A stretch of 34,525 nt of DNA from NCBI RefSeq assembly GCF_001427635.1, contig NZ_LMHA01000003.1, positions 566,811-601,335 on the forward strand, read 5' to 3'. The position numbers and the translations under genes were made by a program. Below are positions 8,901-16,620 of the stretch, piece after piece. This DNA is from Pseudoxanthomonas sp. Root65. GTDB lineage: Bacteria > Pseudomonadota > Gammaproteobacteria > Xanthomonadales > Xanthomonadaceae. The notes below the pieces were generated by a model, which did not search any database, had not been told where the DNA came from, and was given only the letters and a program-made list of their open reading frames with translations. The first letter of the stretch is position 1, and each line of letters opens with the position of its first letter.

Positions 8901-9085
8901 CTGTCGAACCACTTTTCATTGGTTAGCTTGACCTGAAGCGCTCTTAGGTTATCAGGTAGACTTTGTTCATACGCCGCCAGCTCGATAAGGCCGACCCCGC
9001 GTTTCTCGAAGAAAAGTGCAGACTTCGCCTGGCGAAATGCGAGGTACAGTTCTGAAATTGTTGGCATACTTGAGGCCATGAGCAT
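5987..9085 (-). CDS. drt1a: Defence-associated reverse transcriptase-nitrilase fusion (UG1 / DRT type 1)
   Basis: A 1032-residue fusion. Residues about 75-380 are a reverse transcriptase. Motif A is LIISGDLANFYETID (Asp189), the next motif is GVPIGALTSRLVANLAL (253-269), and the catalytic YVDD is at 288-291. The middle (about 400-700) is helical with no recognised domain. Residues about 720-980 are a carbon-nitrogen hydrolase (nitrilase) domain with its triad apparently complete: Glu783 (LVLPELSLP), Lys843 (PWTKRLP) and Cys888 (VLICSEL). RT fused to nitrilase defines the UG1 group, used in bacteria as antiphage system DRT type 1. The nitrilase substrate is not known to me. Start choice between 9085, 9079 and 9067 is uncertain; GGGGAAGT precedes the first. 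The gene is divergent from a Mrr-like nuclease and upstream of the two-TM gene. Confidence 0.92.
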   Translation of the reverse strand: MLMASSMPTISELYLAFRQAKSALFFEKRGVGLIELAAYEQSLPDNLRALQVKLTNEKWFDRLEVGEVWIVPKRFHASPDGRDGVIRIGATRERASAQPIDVQLRITPHPEFAIAEVLYLWRFGGFLDSLLSSDVLGYRLDLRRGQVLPHRRWLFEYWPKRYQQFRSDPLNAAKLNLELGDQTLIISGDLANFYETIDPSFMLHCSLIAELDNAGADESVIDGYRHATASLLRAYARFHEVASVRAATPIRIGVPIGALTSRLVANLALAPLDRHVASRPGVICYKRYVDDLVIVADAHGEQALTDTIQRFLPLKSSGDTSREGVFRLDSDALNRPGSEFELQERKVRAHHLAGIPGADFVDAVASDFAKALSERRAFVDSSTLVGDGVSHLIRAGNVEGSPLRVLREADRARLERFALSTSLRSLERVSSLIDHREARDLVRTCLERVGRVLDAEDNWVDDLDVTLRLLKLAICTGDWRSVTELRKRTDRIWGTVDALKAKTNKLHYRGREIDPSRVSPWTWLRNYLHERRLEAICACLPIGMDAKTIASRFPGGLRVRTREVKATVLRRRAEQLASSDLRSRDREDDALPSQQSAYVDRDWLRSGLSRNKDLELRLKAIDEYVRRCEDLGDRPWIMPATRLFLCTRPPSYFDIARRWLFRVEEQGFDTSTFDDLIRVVNAVRGTEYSDAVGTVLDRKTISIERPLGRRTLESGSTPIEPRVILGNLVVDDAAWIGAATRTRGSPYGAPRLTKSRLQGLTDVLEKAAAASRSRAVELLVLPELSLPRKWFRTVANHVVKAGHYGLVVGLEYIHHGSQPYVTNQVFAVLPGPFFSVAAWPWTKRLPAREEATMLLKQKTPVSFAPPQGSPPPRTVIHSAWGAFSVLICSELIEARRVADLLGRAQMVLCPAWNPDTSSYDHLIQSVGFQLHSIIAIANNGHYSDCRAWAPRTVRWERDLCRLIERDVNDVVCFDVPLTSLIAFQGGDKQAVDRFERLRSALARRDFAGARRALEKLSEDAPGAWRPLPPDWS

Positions 9086-9293
9086 ACTTCCCCGTGCTCG
9101 CCTAGTAATGGATCTGTACTGGGTATTCCCAGGTCGCTGCCGCTCACCATGCTATGGCCCCCAATTAAGCGGGTCGCCCGATCGCATTGTGGGGCAGCCA
9201 GAATTGAATTCTGCTGGTTAGGGTGGATCCTATACTAGGCTATGTCTCGTGCCCATGGCATCCTTCCATTGAAACGTCAAGCTTGGAGGGATC
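9086..9293. promoter_or_regulatory. Divergent promoter region between RT-nitrilase and Mrr-like nuclease
   Basis: Both genes must start from this 208-base spacer. For the plus-strand gene TATACT (9231-9236) is a good -10 candidate; the nearest TTGAAT (9204-9209) is 21 bases away, too far for a standard -35. GGAGGG just before the ATG at 9294 is a strong ribosome site. No clear operator was seen. Confidence 0.35.
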
Positions 9294-10199
9294 ATGCCAT
9301 TGACTCTGGGTGAGCGTGCTGCTGTTGCGGCGCTCGCGAGATCGCTATACGGCTTCTTGCCAGCAAGCGGTAATAACAGTACATCGTTCCCACTCGCCGC
9401 AACGCATGCAGGTGTGCCGGAAGCATGGCCACCGGGAAAGCCAAGCAAGGAACCTGGAATCGTAGCGCTGTTGACGTGGACGCTTGAGAACAAGCGCAAC
9501 AGGTTCTGCGCATTGATTCAAGAGATAGTAATACAGGCGATTAGCTGGAGAGGTAGGAGCGATAACCCGCTAACTCGCGATGAGGTCGACGAATTGAATC
9601 GACTTCTTCTTGGTGTCAACTTCAGGATCCCCGAGCTTTGTGCACTATCATTTCTGGATAGTCTGTCCAGTGGTGCCGTTCCCACATCTATGACGGCTCC
9701 GCGGACTCTCAGCGAGGCTCTCTACGCTCAACTTGAGAGCGACCTTGTGATGTTAGCCGCCCTTGATCCGCACTCGCGCGGTTACGCGTTCGAACGATTC
9801 CTCACAACATCCTTCGACGCTTTCGGACTCGCCCCGCGCGGCGCCTTCCGCAACACCGGTGAACAGATCGATGGTAGCTTTGTGCTACACAATGAAACCT
9901 ATCTGGTCGAAGCGAAGTGGCAGAACGACAGAACTGATGCAGCTGACTTGCGCGCCTTTGCCGGCAAGGTGCGAGATAAGGCAACATGGAGTCGCGGGGT
10001 GTTCATCAGCAACTCGGGTTTCACCGACGTTGGCATGGAAGCTTTCGGCCGCGGACAGCCCGTGATCTGCGTCGAGGGTCTCGACCTCTACGAAACATTA
10101 CAACGACGGATCGATCTCGCCGACATGATCGCGCGTAAGGTACGTCGTGCCGTCGAGACTGGACGCCCCTTAGCCCGGGTTCGCGAGTTGTACCCGTAG
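9294..10199 (+). CDS. Mrr-like restriction endonuclease (PD-(D/E)xK)
   Basis: A 301-residue protein. The C-terminal half is a Mrr_cat-type nuclease: RGYAFERFLTTSFDAFGL, then the active-site pattern GEQIDGSF (Glu and Asp) and YLVEAKW (the E-x-K pair), then RGVFISNSGFTD. The active-site residues of the PD-(D/E)xK fold are therefore present. The N-terminal 150 residues are helical with no domain I recognise and may sense the target. Mrr enzymes cut modified or foreign DNA, and no methyltransferase lies nearby, which fits a modification-dependent or autonomous enzyme. It is the last gene of the defence island and is divergent from the RT-nitrilase. The start is fixed by GGAGGG six or so bases upstream. 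Confidence 0.85.
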   Translation: MPLTLGERAAVAALARSLYGFLPASGNNSTSFPLAATHAGVPEAWPPGKPSKEPGIVALLTWTLENKRNRFCALIQEIVIQAISWRGRSDNPLTRDEVDELNRLLLGVNFRIPELCALSFLDSLSSGAVPTSMTAPRTLSEALYAQLESDLVMLAALDPHSRGYAFERFLTTSFDAFGLAPRGAFRNTGEQIDGSFVLHNETYLVEAKWQNDRTDAADLRAFAGKVRDKATWSRGVFISNSGFTDVGMEAFGRGQPVICVEGLDLYETLQRRIDLADMIARKVRRAVETGRPLARVRELYP

Positions 10200-10762
10200 C
10201 TCTGCCGCCCAACTATCAGTCCCCTTTGCGTATACCTTGCGCTATGAATAGGAGGCTGCCCTCCCTACCCTCGATAAATCTTCCTAATCCCTGCCCTGTT
10301 CGATGTCAGCTTCCGACCTGGGATTGACGTCTTGCCCTGCGCGCTAAAGCTGGCGAGTGAGGCAGCATCCCCATACTTGGCCCGGACACACTGTTTGCAC
10401 AAGCGGGCTTCAGTCGAACGAGACTCAGTGGATCCTCCACACAACAAGTTAGGCGCTTCCATCACTCAGAGGGGATATTTAAGATCAGCTGGGCGTAAAC
10501 GCTATCGTTTAAGGCGTGCCCTAGAACCGCTGCAATCCATGACCCCGGCCCAATAAGCCTCCAGTGATTGCGCTGAAGGCGCGCCTTGGCATCCCGCCAT
10601 GCGGGGCATTCGCGCTAGCACCGCCGTGGCGGCATTGCTGGATCGAGCGCAGCACGGGAACCTGACGATCTTTTCGGGGCTGGATGTAGCTGGACCGGCG
10701 GATATCCGTGGGCAACGCGGAAGCGGAAACCCGTCGGCCAGCAAGAGAAGCGCGGGATGCGC
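10200..10762. other. Intergenic region, right edge of the defence island
   Basis: No reading frame here has convincing codon use or family features. It contains repeat copy A (10256-10332) and a small inverted repeat (TAAACG 10496-10501, CTAT, CGTTTA 10506-10511). Composition changes from the A+T-richer island to GC-rich sequence at about 10550, so the island boundary probably lies here. The stretch 10550-10760 may be a decayed gene, but I could not identify it. Confidence 0.5.
10256..10332 (+). repeat. Dispersed intergenic repeat, copy A
   Basis: CTGCCCTCCCTACCC is followed by GATAAA, TCCTAATCC, CTGCCCTG and a degenerate hairpin GATGTCAGCTTCC / GGGATTGACGTC. The same order of blocks recurs at 24526-24613 (copy B), 14 kb away, where the hairpin is perfect. 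The two copies align over about 75 bases with small gaps. Confidence 0.6.
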
Positions 10763-11512
10763 CTAGAGTTGGCTCATGCCGCCGTCGGCGATGATCTCGG
10801 TACCGACGATGAAGGCCGATTCCGGCGACGAGAGGTGCAACACGGTCGCGGCGATCTCGTCGGGCGTACCGAAGCGGCCCAGCGGCACCTGGTTTTGGAT
10901 CTGCGCGGCCGTGGCGTCCAGCGACGCGGCATCGAGGCCAAGCTTGCCGTAGAGCGGGGTCGCCACCGGGCCCGGGCTGATCACGTTGACCCGCACGCCA
11001 CGCGACAGCAGTTCGGCCGACAGCGTCTTGGCCAGCGAGATCACCGCCGCCTTGCTGGCGGCGTAGACCGAACTGTTCGGCATGCCGATCCGCGCGTTGA
11101 TGGAGCCATTGATGACGATCGACGCGCCCGGATTGAGCCGTGGGAGCAATGCCTGGAGCTGGAAGTACGGCCCCTTGATGTTGGTGTCGAATATCTGGTC
11201 CCACAGCGCTTCATCCACGTCCGGGAACGCAGCGAACTTCGCTGTGCCGGCATTGAGGAAAACGGCGTCCAGTCGAAGGTCGGCGGCGGCCAGGGCAGCG
11301 GCAAGCGCTTTCGCGTCCGCCAGGCGGCCGGCGTCGTTGACCAAGGCGATGGCGCCCGGGCCTAGGGCGGCATTGGCCTGTTCGAGGGCTGCGTTGTCGC
11401 GGCCGGTGATGACGACGCGTGCGCCTTCGGCGGTAAACGCTTGAGCCGCGGCCAGGCCGATGCCGCTGCTGCCGCCGGTGATGAGGATGGTCTTGTTGTT
11501 GAAGCGGTTCAT
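10763..11512 (-). CDS. Classical short-chain dehydrogenase/reductase
   Basis: A 249-residue SDR of standard length. The cofactor motif is ITGGSSGIGLAAA near the N-terminus, NAG is in VFLNAGTAK, the catalytic serine is in IVINGSINA, and the YxxxK pair is in SSVYAASKAAVISL. The C-terminus IIADGGMSQL is typical. The acidic/Arg pattern after the second strand (ITGRDNAALEQA) suggests NADP(H). I chose the ATG at 11512 because the fold begins there; the longer upstream frame runs into the divergent LysR gene. Substrate is unknown. A LysR-type regulator is divergent 104 bases away, a standard arrangement in which the regulator controls the oxidoreductase. Confidence 0.92.
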   Translation of the reverse strand: MNRFNNKTILITGGSSGIGLAAAQAFTAEGARVVITGRDNAALEQANAALGPGAIALVNDAGRLADAKALAAALAAADLRLDAVFLNAGTAKFAAFPDVDEALWDQIFDTNIKGPYFQLQALLPRLNPGASIVINGSINARIGMPNSSVYAASKAAVISLAKTLSAELLSRGVRVNVISPGPVATPLYGKLGLDAASLDATAAQIQNQVPLGRFGTPDEIAATVLHLSSPESAFIVGTEIIADGGMSQL

Positions 11513-11599
11513 GGTGAAGTCCTTCGATGCCAGCCCAATGCTGTGAGCACATACTGGCAAGTCGCGAATGGCTTTCCGTGCCACAACCGCGACGGACTC

Positions 11600-11616
11600 G
11601 TTCGAAGGTATCGAAC
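11600..11616. promoter_or_regulatory. LysR-type operator (inverted repeat) at the regulator's start codon
   Basis: A perfect inverted repeat, GTTCGA - AGGTA - TCGAAC, directly abuts the LysR ATG at 11617. It fits the T-N11-A rule for LysR-type boxes (TTCGA-N5-TCGAA). Its position over the ribosome site and start suggests autorepression and control of the divergent SDR gene. Confidence 0.5.
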
Positions 11617-12534
11617 ATGTTGTCAGCGGATGAATTGGCCCTGCTGGAAGCCATCCGGGAGAGCGGAAGCCTGTCCCACGCCGCTGCACGCCTGGGCAAG
11701 GCGCCCTCGACCGTGTCGCACGCCGCACGCCAACTCGAGACGCGCTTCGATGCGCTATTTTTCGATCGCCGCCGCTACCGCCTGCAGCTCAAACCTGCCG
11801 GGCACCTGCTCGCGCAGGAGGCGGCGCGCCTGTTGCTGGACGTGTCCCGGCTGACGCAGCGGGTGAAGCAGGTGGCCGGCGGGTGGGAAGATCGGTTTTG
11901 GATTGTCACCGATGAAATTCTCGAGTTCGAAACGTTGGTGCCCGTCATCCGCACCTTCGATGGTTTCAGGTCGGGCGTCACGTTGCGCATCGCCCATGAA
12001 GTTCTTACGGGCACGTGGGATGCGCTGCGCGACGGCCGCGCCGACCTGGTGGTGGGCGCGACGAACGAGCCGCCGGTGATCCCCGGGCTGCGCTGGTTCG
12101 AACTCGGGGTGATGGACTGGGTGTTCGCCGTGTCGCCGCGCCATCCGTTGGCCAAGGCGCGCGAACCGGTCGAGCGTGCGACCGTGCTCCAACACCGCGC
12201 CGCGGTGGTGGCCGACACCTCGCGCCGGGTGGATGTACGCGGGTACGGCGTGCTGGGCGGACAGCCGTCGCTGGCCGTGCCGAGCATGCGCGCGAAGATC
12301 TATGCGCAATGCGAGGGGCTGGGTGTGGGCTGGCTCCCGCGCGAGCGCGTAGCCGGCCTGCTCAAGCGGGGCGATCTGGTGGAAAAGCAGATGGCGGACC
12401 CGCGCGAACCCAACCTGCTCTACGTCGCCTGGCGCGGCGACCACCAGGGCCGTGCGCCGGAGTGGTGGCTGGCGCAGTTGCAGAACAGGCGGCTGGCATC
12501 AAAGCTCGTCAAGGGGTTGGAAACGCCAGCGTGA
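11617..12534 (+). CDS. LysR-family transcriptional regulator
   Basis: A 305-residue LysR-type regulator. The N-terminal winged helix-turn-helix spans about residues 1-60 (ELALLEAIRESGSLSHAAAR, APSTVSHAARQLETRFDALF). A linker helix and a periplasmic-binding-protein-like effector domain follow (DLVVGATNEPP, WVFAVSPRHPLAK, GLGVGWLPRERV). The ATG at 11617 was chosen over upstream in-frame starts because the HTH begins a few residues later and the inverted repeat ends at this codon. It is divergent from the SDR gene and probably regulates it. The effector is unknown. Confidence 0.92.
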   Translation: MLSADELALLEAIRESGSLSHAAARLGKAPSTVSHAARQLETRFDALFFDRRRYRLQLKPAGHLLAQEAARLLLDVSRLTQRVKQVAGGWEDRFWIVTDEILEFETLVPVIRTFDGFRSGVTLRIAHEVLTGTWDALRDGRADLVVGATNEPPVIPGLRWFELGVMDWVFAVSPRHPLAKAREPVERATVLQHRAAVVADTSRRVDVRGYGVLGGQPSLAVPSMRAKIYAQCEGLGVGWLPRERVAGLLKRGDLVEKQMADPREPNLLYVAWRGDHQGRAPEWWLAQLQNRRLASKLVKGLETPA

Positions 12535-12544
12535 AATTAGCTTT

Positions 12545-12571
12545 CAGTCAGGGAGGACGTAGCGCTGACTG
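12545..12571 (+). terminator. Weak terminator candidate after the LysR gene
   Basis: CAGTCAG (12545-12551) pairs perfectly with CTGACTG (12565-12571), with a 13-base loop. A CTTTTT run occurs about 12 bases later, further than usual, so termination is only possible. Confidence 0.3.
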
Positions 12572-12651
12572 CATGTGCTCTGCTCCTTTTTCGCGCGCGG
12601 AACTTGAGCAACGGGCATCACTGCACCGACATGCAGAAGTAGAAGGACCAA

Positions 12652-13305
12652 TCAGCCTGATGAGAAGGGATTGATGTAGCCGCGACGCGCAGCAATCGTC
12701 ACAGCATGCGTACGGTCATGAACATCGAGTTTGCTGAAGATCGCTTTTAGATGTGCCTTGATGGTTTCGACCGACACGTTGAGACGCGAAGCAATTTGCT
12801 TGTTTGCATACCCATCCGCTATCAGCTGCAGAATGGCGATCTCCCTCTGAGTCAGCGGCTCGTCCAGTGCATGCAGTGCGAGCTCGTGCGCAATATCTGC
12901 AGAAACGGCTCGACGGCCGGAGTGCACGGAACGAACAGCTTCTACGAGTGCGGACCTAATTCCGTTCTTCAACAGATAGCCTGCTGCACCTGCCCGCAAA
13001 GCACGCACGGCATTAGCGTCGCCCGGATAGGTGGTCAGTACAAGAATTCTTGCGTCGACTGAGAACCGGCGTATCTCCGTAATGGCTTCCACGCCGCCGA
13101 TACCCGGCATTTGCACATCCATCAAGGTTACATCGGGACGTAGTTGGCAATACATGGCGATTGCCTCTGCCCCGTCCGAAGCTTCGCCAACCACCTCCAT
13201 GTCCGCTTGACGGTTGAGAAGTGTGCTTATGCCGTCGCGCACGATCGCATGGTCATCAACGACGAGGACGCGGATACGCGGTGAATCTTGGGGTGCAGAC
13301 GACAT
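12652..13305 (-). CDS. NarL/LuxR-type response regulator
   Basis: A 217-residue response regulator. The receiver domain is at about residues 10-125 with acidic pair VVDDHAIVRDG, phospho-acceptor Asp63 (VTLMDVQMPG), a Thr in VLTTYPG and Lys in GYLLKNG. The LuxR-type HTH is at the C-terminus (LTQREIAILQLIADGYANKQ, VSVETIKAHLKAIFSKLDV). I chose the ATG at 13305, with AAGGA seven bases upstream, over a TTG at 13326 that would overlap the kinase gene. It lies ten bases downstream of the histidine kinase on the same strand and is its obvious partner. Confidence 0.93.
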   Translation of the reverse strand: MSSAPQDSPRIRVLVVDDHAIVRDGISTLLNRQADMEVVGEASDGAEAIAMYCQLRPDVTLMDVQMPGIGGVEAITEIRRFSVDARILVLTTYPGDANAVRALRAGAAGYLLKNGIRSALVEAVRSVHSGRRAVSADIAHELALHALDEPLTQREIAILQLIADGYANKQIASRLNVSVETIKAHLKAIFSKLDVHDRTHAVTIAARRGYINPFSSG

Positions 13306-13315
13306 ATGAGAATCC

Positions 13316-16300
13316 TTACGTTCCAAAAGGCCCGAAGGAGCGCCGCACTTCGCGTTTATATGCGATGGCGCCGGGCACTGTCAGTACGACTTCCGTTCCC
13401 CCTTCGACGAGCGCTCCTACAGACAGACTGGCGCGCATCTTCCGCGCACGCTCGGCCATGCCAACGAGGCCGAAATGTCCTTCTTTGGCACCACTGATCG
13501 CGACGCCCGGGGCGATACCCACTCCGTCATCCGCCAGGCGCAGGCCAAAGCTCGAATCGAACCGGATATCGACCGTGACCCGTGTCGCCGCTGAATGCTG
13601 TCTTATGTTGTATAGCGCCTCGCCCGCGATGCCGGTGATCTCCTCGAGCGCGAGGGGGTCTAGGCTACGTGGCGAACCGTTGATAGAGATCACAACCCGG
13701 ATAGTGGGATCGAATCCCGTTCGCGCTATCAGGTCGCAAATGACCTGCTCAACGTCCCCGTCCTGTTGCGTCCGCAATTCTCGTACCCGATCACGTCCCT
13801 CCGCGATGACCCTATCGGCTGTGTCGATCGCCGAAACTAGCGATGTCCGCCCGGGATAATCAGCTGGCAAATCGTCCGCTGCCAGCTGGAAGCGCAGCGT
13901 CATGGCTTGGATAGCCTGGAGCAGCGTATCGTGCAATTCACGCGCGATTCGTTCGCGCTCCTCTATTCGTTCTGCCATCCGCAACCTGACGCTTCGGGCT
14001 ACGGCTCGCAGTCGCAACGAATAGGCGAACCACAGTAACGCCACCAATGCTACGGCGCACAACAGCCTGAATGGCCAGCCCTCGAAGAACGTCGGGCGGA
14101 TATCCAAGTCGAGCGATGCGCTCTCCTGGCTCCAGACACCATCGTTGTTTCTTGCCATCACCTTGAAACGGTAGTGTCCCGGCCCGAGATTTGAGTATGA
14201 GACCGTACGTCGCGTGCCCGCGTCGACCCATTGGTCGTCCACACCCTCAAGCCGGTACTTGAAACGGACGCGTTGCGGCACAGTGAAGCTCAGGCCAGCG
14301 TAAGTGATGTCGACGGTACGTGTACCGGCCGCCAACTCGAGATTCGTCGGGTCGCGCCAGCTGCGTCCCCCGCTTGAAAGAGCGCGGATGGTGACGGGTG
14401 GTGGGAGCTTGTTCGAAGGCAGATTCGCCGGATCAAGATAGGCAGCGCCTTGTCGGTTGAGAAACCAGATCCTGCCATCGCTCGCCAGACTGCTTTGGAT
14501 GCCGGCGAAGCCGCCCTTCTGAACAGTACTGGCAAGGCCGTCCAGGGAGTCGAGTCTTGTGTAGGGCAGCGGCGCTTGTGGATCGTCGAAGGCGCGGTCA
14601 AAGTCGACCGTGGCCATCTTGTACGCGCCCGTCCGGCTGAAAAGCCAAGTTTCGCCGTCCGCAGTCTGCTGCATCGTTCGCACCCAGGTGATCCAGGGAA
14701 AACGGCGCTCGTCCAGCTGGCGCATCCGGTCGCCTCGAATCCTCGCCAGTCCGCTGCTCCCACTGACGAACAGGTCCCGGGAGCCTGGAAGGTTGCCGGG
14801 CAAGATGGCCCATGGGGTACCGATGCCGGTAGAGGCGAGCCGGATCGTCTTGAGACGGTCCCCTTCCAGAAGGGCAACGTTCGGCGGCACGATCAACGCA
14901 AGGGTGCCTGCGGGTGTGATTGCTAAGTCCCACAGGTCTAGCTTAGCCAACTCGCCTTTCGCGCCGTGCCAGCCGTTCCTGTCGCGCCATATGAGCTGGC
15001 CGCTTGCGAGGCCCAGCCAAAGGCGCCCACTTCCGTCTTCGGCACAGGCGATCCTCGCCTCACCGCCCGGATATCCCGGGGCGATGATTGCCTGTTGGCC
15101 TTGCAGTAACAGGGTCTGACTACGCTCCAGGAGCCACACACCACCATCGCGTGCAGGGCACAGGGATACCGAATCACTTTCCAGAGTCCGGATCGGTTTG
15201 GGATCAGCTCCCGGCGGCACATGGAACAGGGTTCTCCGTGAGACTAGATAGACACTGCCATCGCGCGCTTTGGCCATACCCAATCCATAGGCAGGATCCG
15301 CCGGTATTGCGGCTTCCTGGATTGCGCTCGCACGACGGAATTGATCTATCCCACTCTCGGTGGCGATCCAGACATTGCCCTCCCGGTCAACGAACGGCAC
15401 GTAGGTGATGTCTGAGGTGAGACCGTTGATCTCGCGGAACTGATGAACACTCTCGATTGGCGTACCACGGAGTACGAGAGGATCCGCGATGTGGAATACG
15501 CCGACCGCGCCAGTCGTGCCCCAAAGCCCGCCATTGTTGTCGAACGTGAATGCGGCCCTTGAAGTCCCTGGCAATGCAGGAAAAACGATGCCGTCCTGCG
15601 GTTCCCCATCGGGGCCAAAAAGCACACGAGTGCCGGCCGCATCCGAGGCCCACAACTTCCCATTCCGGTCGAGCCCTATCTTAGGCCGCCCAGATAGCCT
15701 TGCGTCCATTATCTGGAATCGGTCTGCTCCCGGCGCGAGGAGTGCCAGCATGCCACTGCCGCCATCTTCGGCGCTCAGAGCAATCCACAGCCCGCCATCT
15801 CGGGCCACGATCAAATCCATGATGTAACCGGGAGGCAGAGCTAGCTTCTCATCCATGCGTTCCCAACCGGCCTCGCCCAGACGCAGCAGTCGCTTGTCTA
15901 GGCCAAGCGAGGACGCCCAGATAGCCCCATCAGGCGTTTGCGCGAAGGCCGCCAGTCCTCGTGGAGGATCTGGCATGTACATGTCCTGGAGGGCTCCGTG
16001 GCGATATACCGCTACGCCACCGGTATCCCGCAAGCCCACCCATAATTGGCCATTCCTGTCGGTCATGAGCGCCGATGGCGATGCGTGTCGCCTTCCCGAA
16101 CCCTCGGGCCAGTCGATCTGCTCGAAAGTCGCGCCGTCGAACCGGTACAACGCATCGCCCGCGAACCACAGGTAGCCATCCGCCGTTTGCGCAATTCGCA
16201 GCAAGCCATCCGGCGCACCATCGTCGGCGGCAACCCGCACATGCTTGAACGGCGCGAAACCATTTGGGGACCTCTGCGCGAGGCACGGCGACGCTACGAG

Positions 16301-16375
16301 AAGCGTACCGATAGCGAGGAGCAGCGCCAGGGACATCGCGGCGGTACGAGAGCGGCTCATCCCACTGTCACCCAT
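13316..16375 (-). CDS. Hybrid-free sensor histidine kinase with two-component propeller, Y_Y_Y and HisKA_3 domains
   Basis: A 1019-residue membrane kinase. A signal peptide (about 1-33, ending SPCLAQ) precedes a periplasmic seven-bladed-type propeller of Reg_prop repeats (DGYLWFAGDALYRFDG, NGQLWVGLRDTGGVAVY and others). A Y_Y_Y domain follows (RFKYRLEGVDDQW, NLGPGHYRFKVMARNNDG). A single transmembrane helix near 755-775 (LLCAVALVALLWFAYSL) leads to HisKA_3 dimerisation with His815 (RIARELHDTLLQ) and a HATPase_c domain (EALYNIRQHS, LADDGVGI, GLVGMAERA). There is no fused receiver. Such propeller kinases usually sense carbohydrates or other envelope ligands; the ligand here is unknown. It forms an operon with the response regulator at 12652. 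The first ATG is used; an ATG five codons later is an alternative. Confidence 0.94.
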   Translation of the reverse strand: MGDSGMSRSRTAAMSLALLLAIGTLLVASPCLAQRSPNGFAPFKHVRVAADDGAPDGLLRIAQTADGYLWFAGDALYRFDGATFEQIDWPEGSGRRHASPSALMTDRNGQLWVGLRDTGGVAVYRHGALQDMYMPDPPRGLAAFAQTPDGAIWASSLGLDKRLLRLGEAGWERMDEKLALPPGYIMDLIVARDGGLWIALSAEDGGSGMLALLAPGADRFQIMDARLSGRPKIGLDRNGKLWASDAAGTRVLFGPDGEPQDGIVFPALPGTSRAAFTFDNNGGLWGTTGAVGVFHIADPLVLRGTPIESVHQFREINGLTSDITYVPFVDREGNVWIATESGIDQFRRASAIQEAAIPADPAYGLGMAKARDGSVYLVSRRTLFHVPPGADPKPIRTLESDSVSLCPARDGGVWLLERSQTLLLQGQQAIIAPGYPGGEARIACAEDGSGRLWLGLASGQLIWRDRNGWHGAKGELAKLDLWDLAITPAGTLALIVPPNVALLEGDRLKTIRLASTGIGTPWAILPGNLPGSRDLFVSGSSGLARIRGDRMRQLDERRFPWITWVRTMQQTADGETWLFSRTGAYKMATVDFDRAFDDPQAPLPYTRLDSLDGLASTVQKGGFAGIQSSLASDGRIWFLNRQGAAYLDPANLPSNKLPPPVTIRALSSGGRSWRDPTNLELAAGTRTVDITYAGLSFTVPQRVRFKYRLEGVDDQWVDAGTRRTVSYSNLGPGHYRFKVMARNNDGVWSQESASLDLDIRPTFFEGWPFRLLCAVALVALLWFAYSLRLRAVARSVRLRMAERIEERERIARELHDTLLQAIQAMTLRFQLAADDLPADYPGRTSLVSAIDTADRVIAEGRDRVRELRTQQDGDVEQVICDLIARTGFDPTIRVVISINGSPRSLDPLALEEITGIAGEALYNIRQHSAATRVTVDIRFDSSFGLRLADDGVGIAPGVAISGAKEGHFGLVGMAERARKMRASLSVGALVEGGTEVVLTVPGAIAYKREVRRSFGPFGT

Positions 16376-16620
16376 TTCGCCTAGCCGGCAGCGACAGCGG
16401 ATCTGTCGGTCATGCCAGTACTGAAGATACCTGAAACTTCGACAATTGTTCTGTCCAAGGCGCTATATGGGCATGCCGCCCACGGCATCAACGGCCGGGT
16501 GGACTTCGAAGGCAGACTAGGACGGCTGGAAATCGAAGATCAGAAGCTCAGCGGTCCGCGGCGTCATCAAGTAATCGCGAGTGGTGGTATGAGTTTTTCG
16601 GGGGATATCATGTCGGTGCT

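Noticed and set aside
10440..10456. TTAGGCGC resembling an integron attC end
   Set aside because: No matching inverse core site or imperfect palindrome of attC type was found nearby, and no integron integrase is present.
10265..10465. Minus-strand 66-codon frame in the gap after the Mrr-like gene
   Set aside because: It ends inside repeat copy A, has no ribosome site and shows no family features; its end (IRKIYRG) is repeat sequence, matched by noncoding copy B.
11527..11616. Longer LysR start 30 codons upstream
   Set aside because: The extra residues precede the HTH without family support and the frame would cover the operator.
13306..13326. TTG start for the response regulator overlapping the kinase gene
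   Set aside because: The ATG at 13305 has AAGGA at good distance and starts seven residues later.
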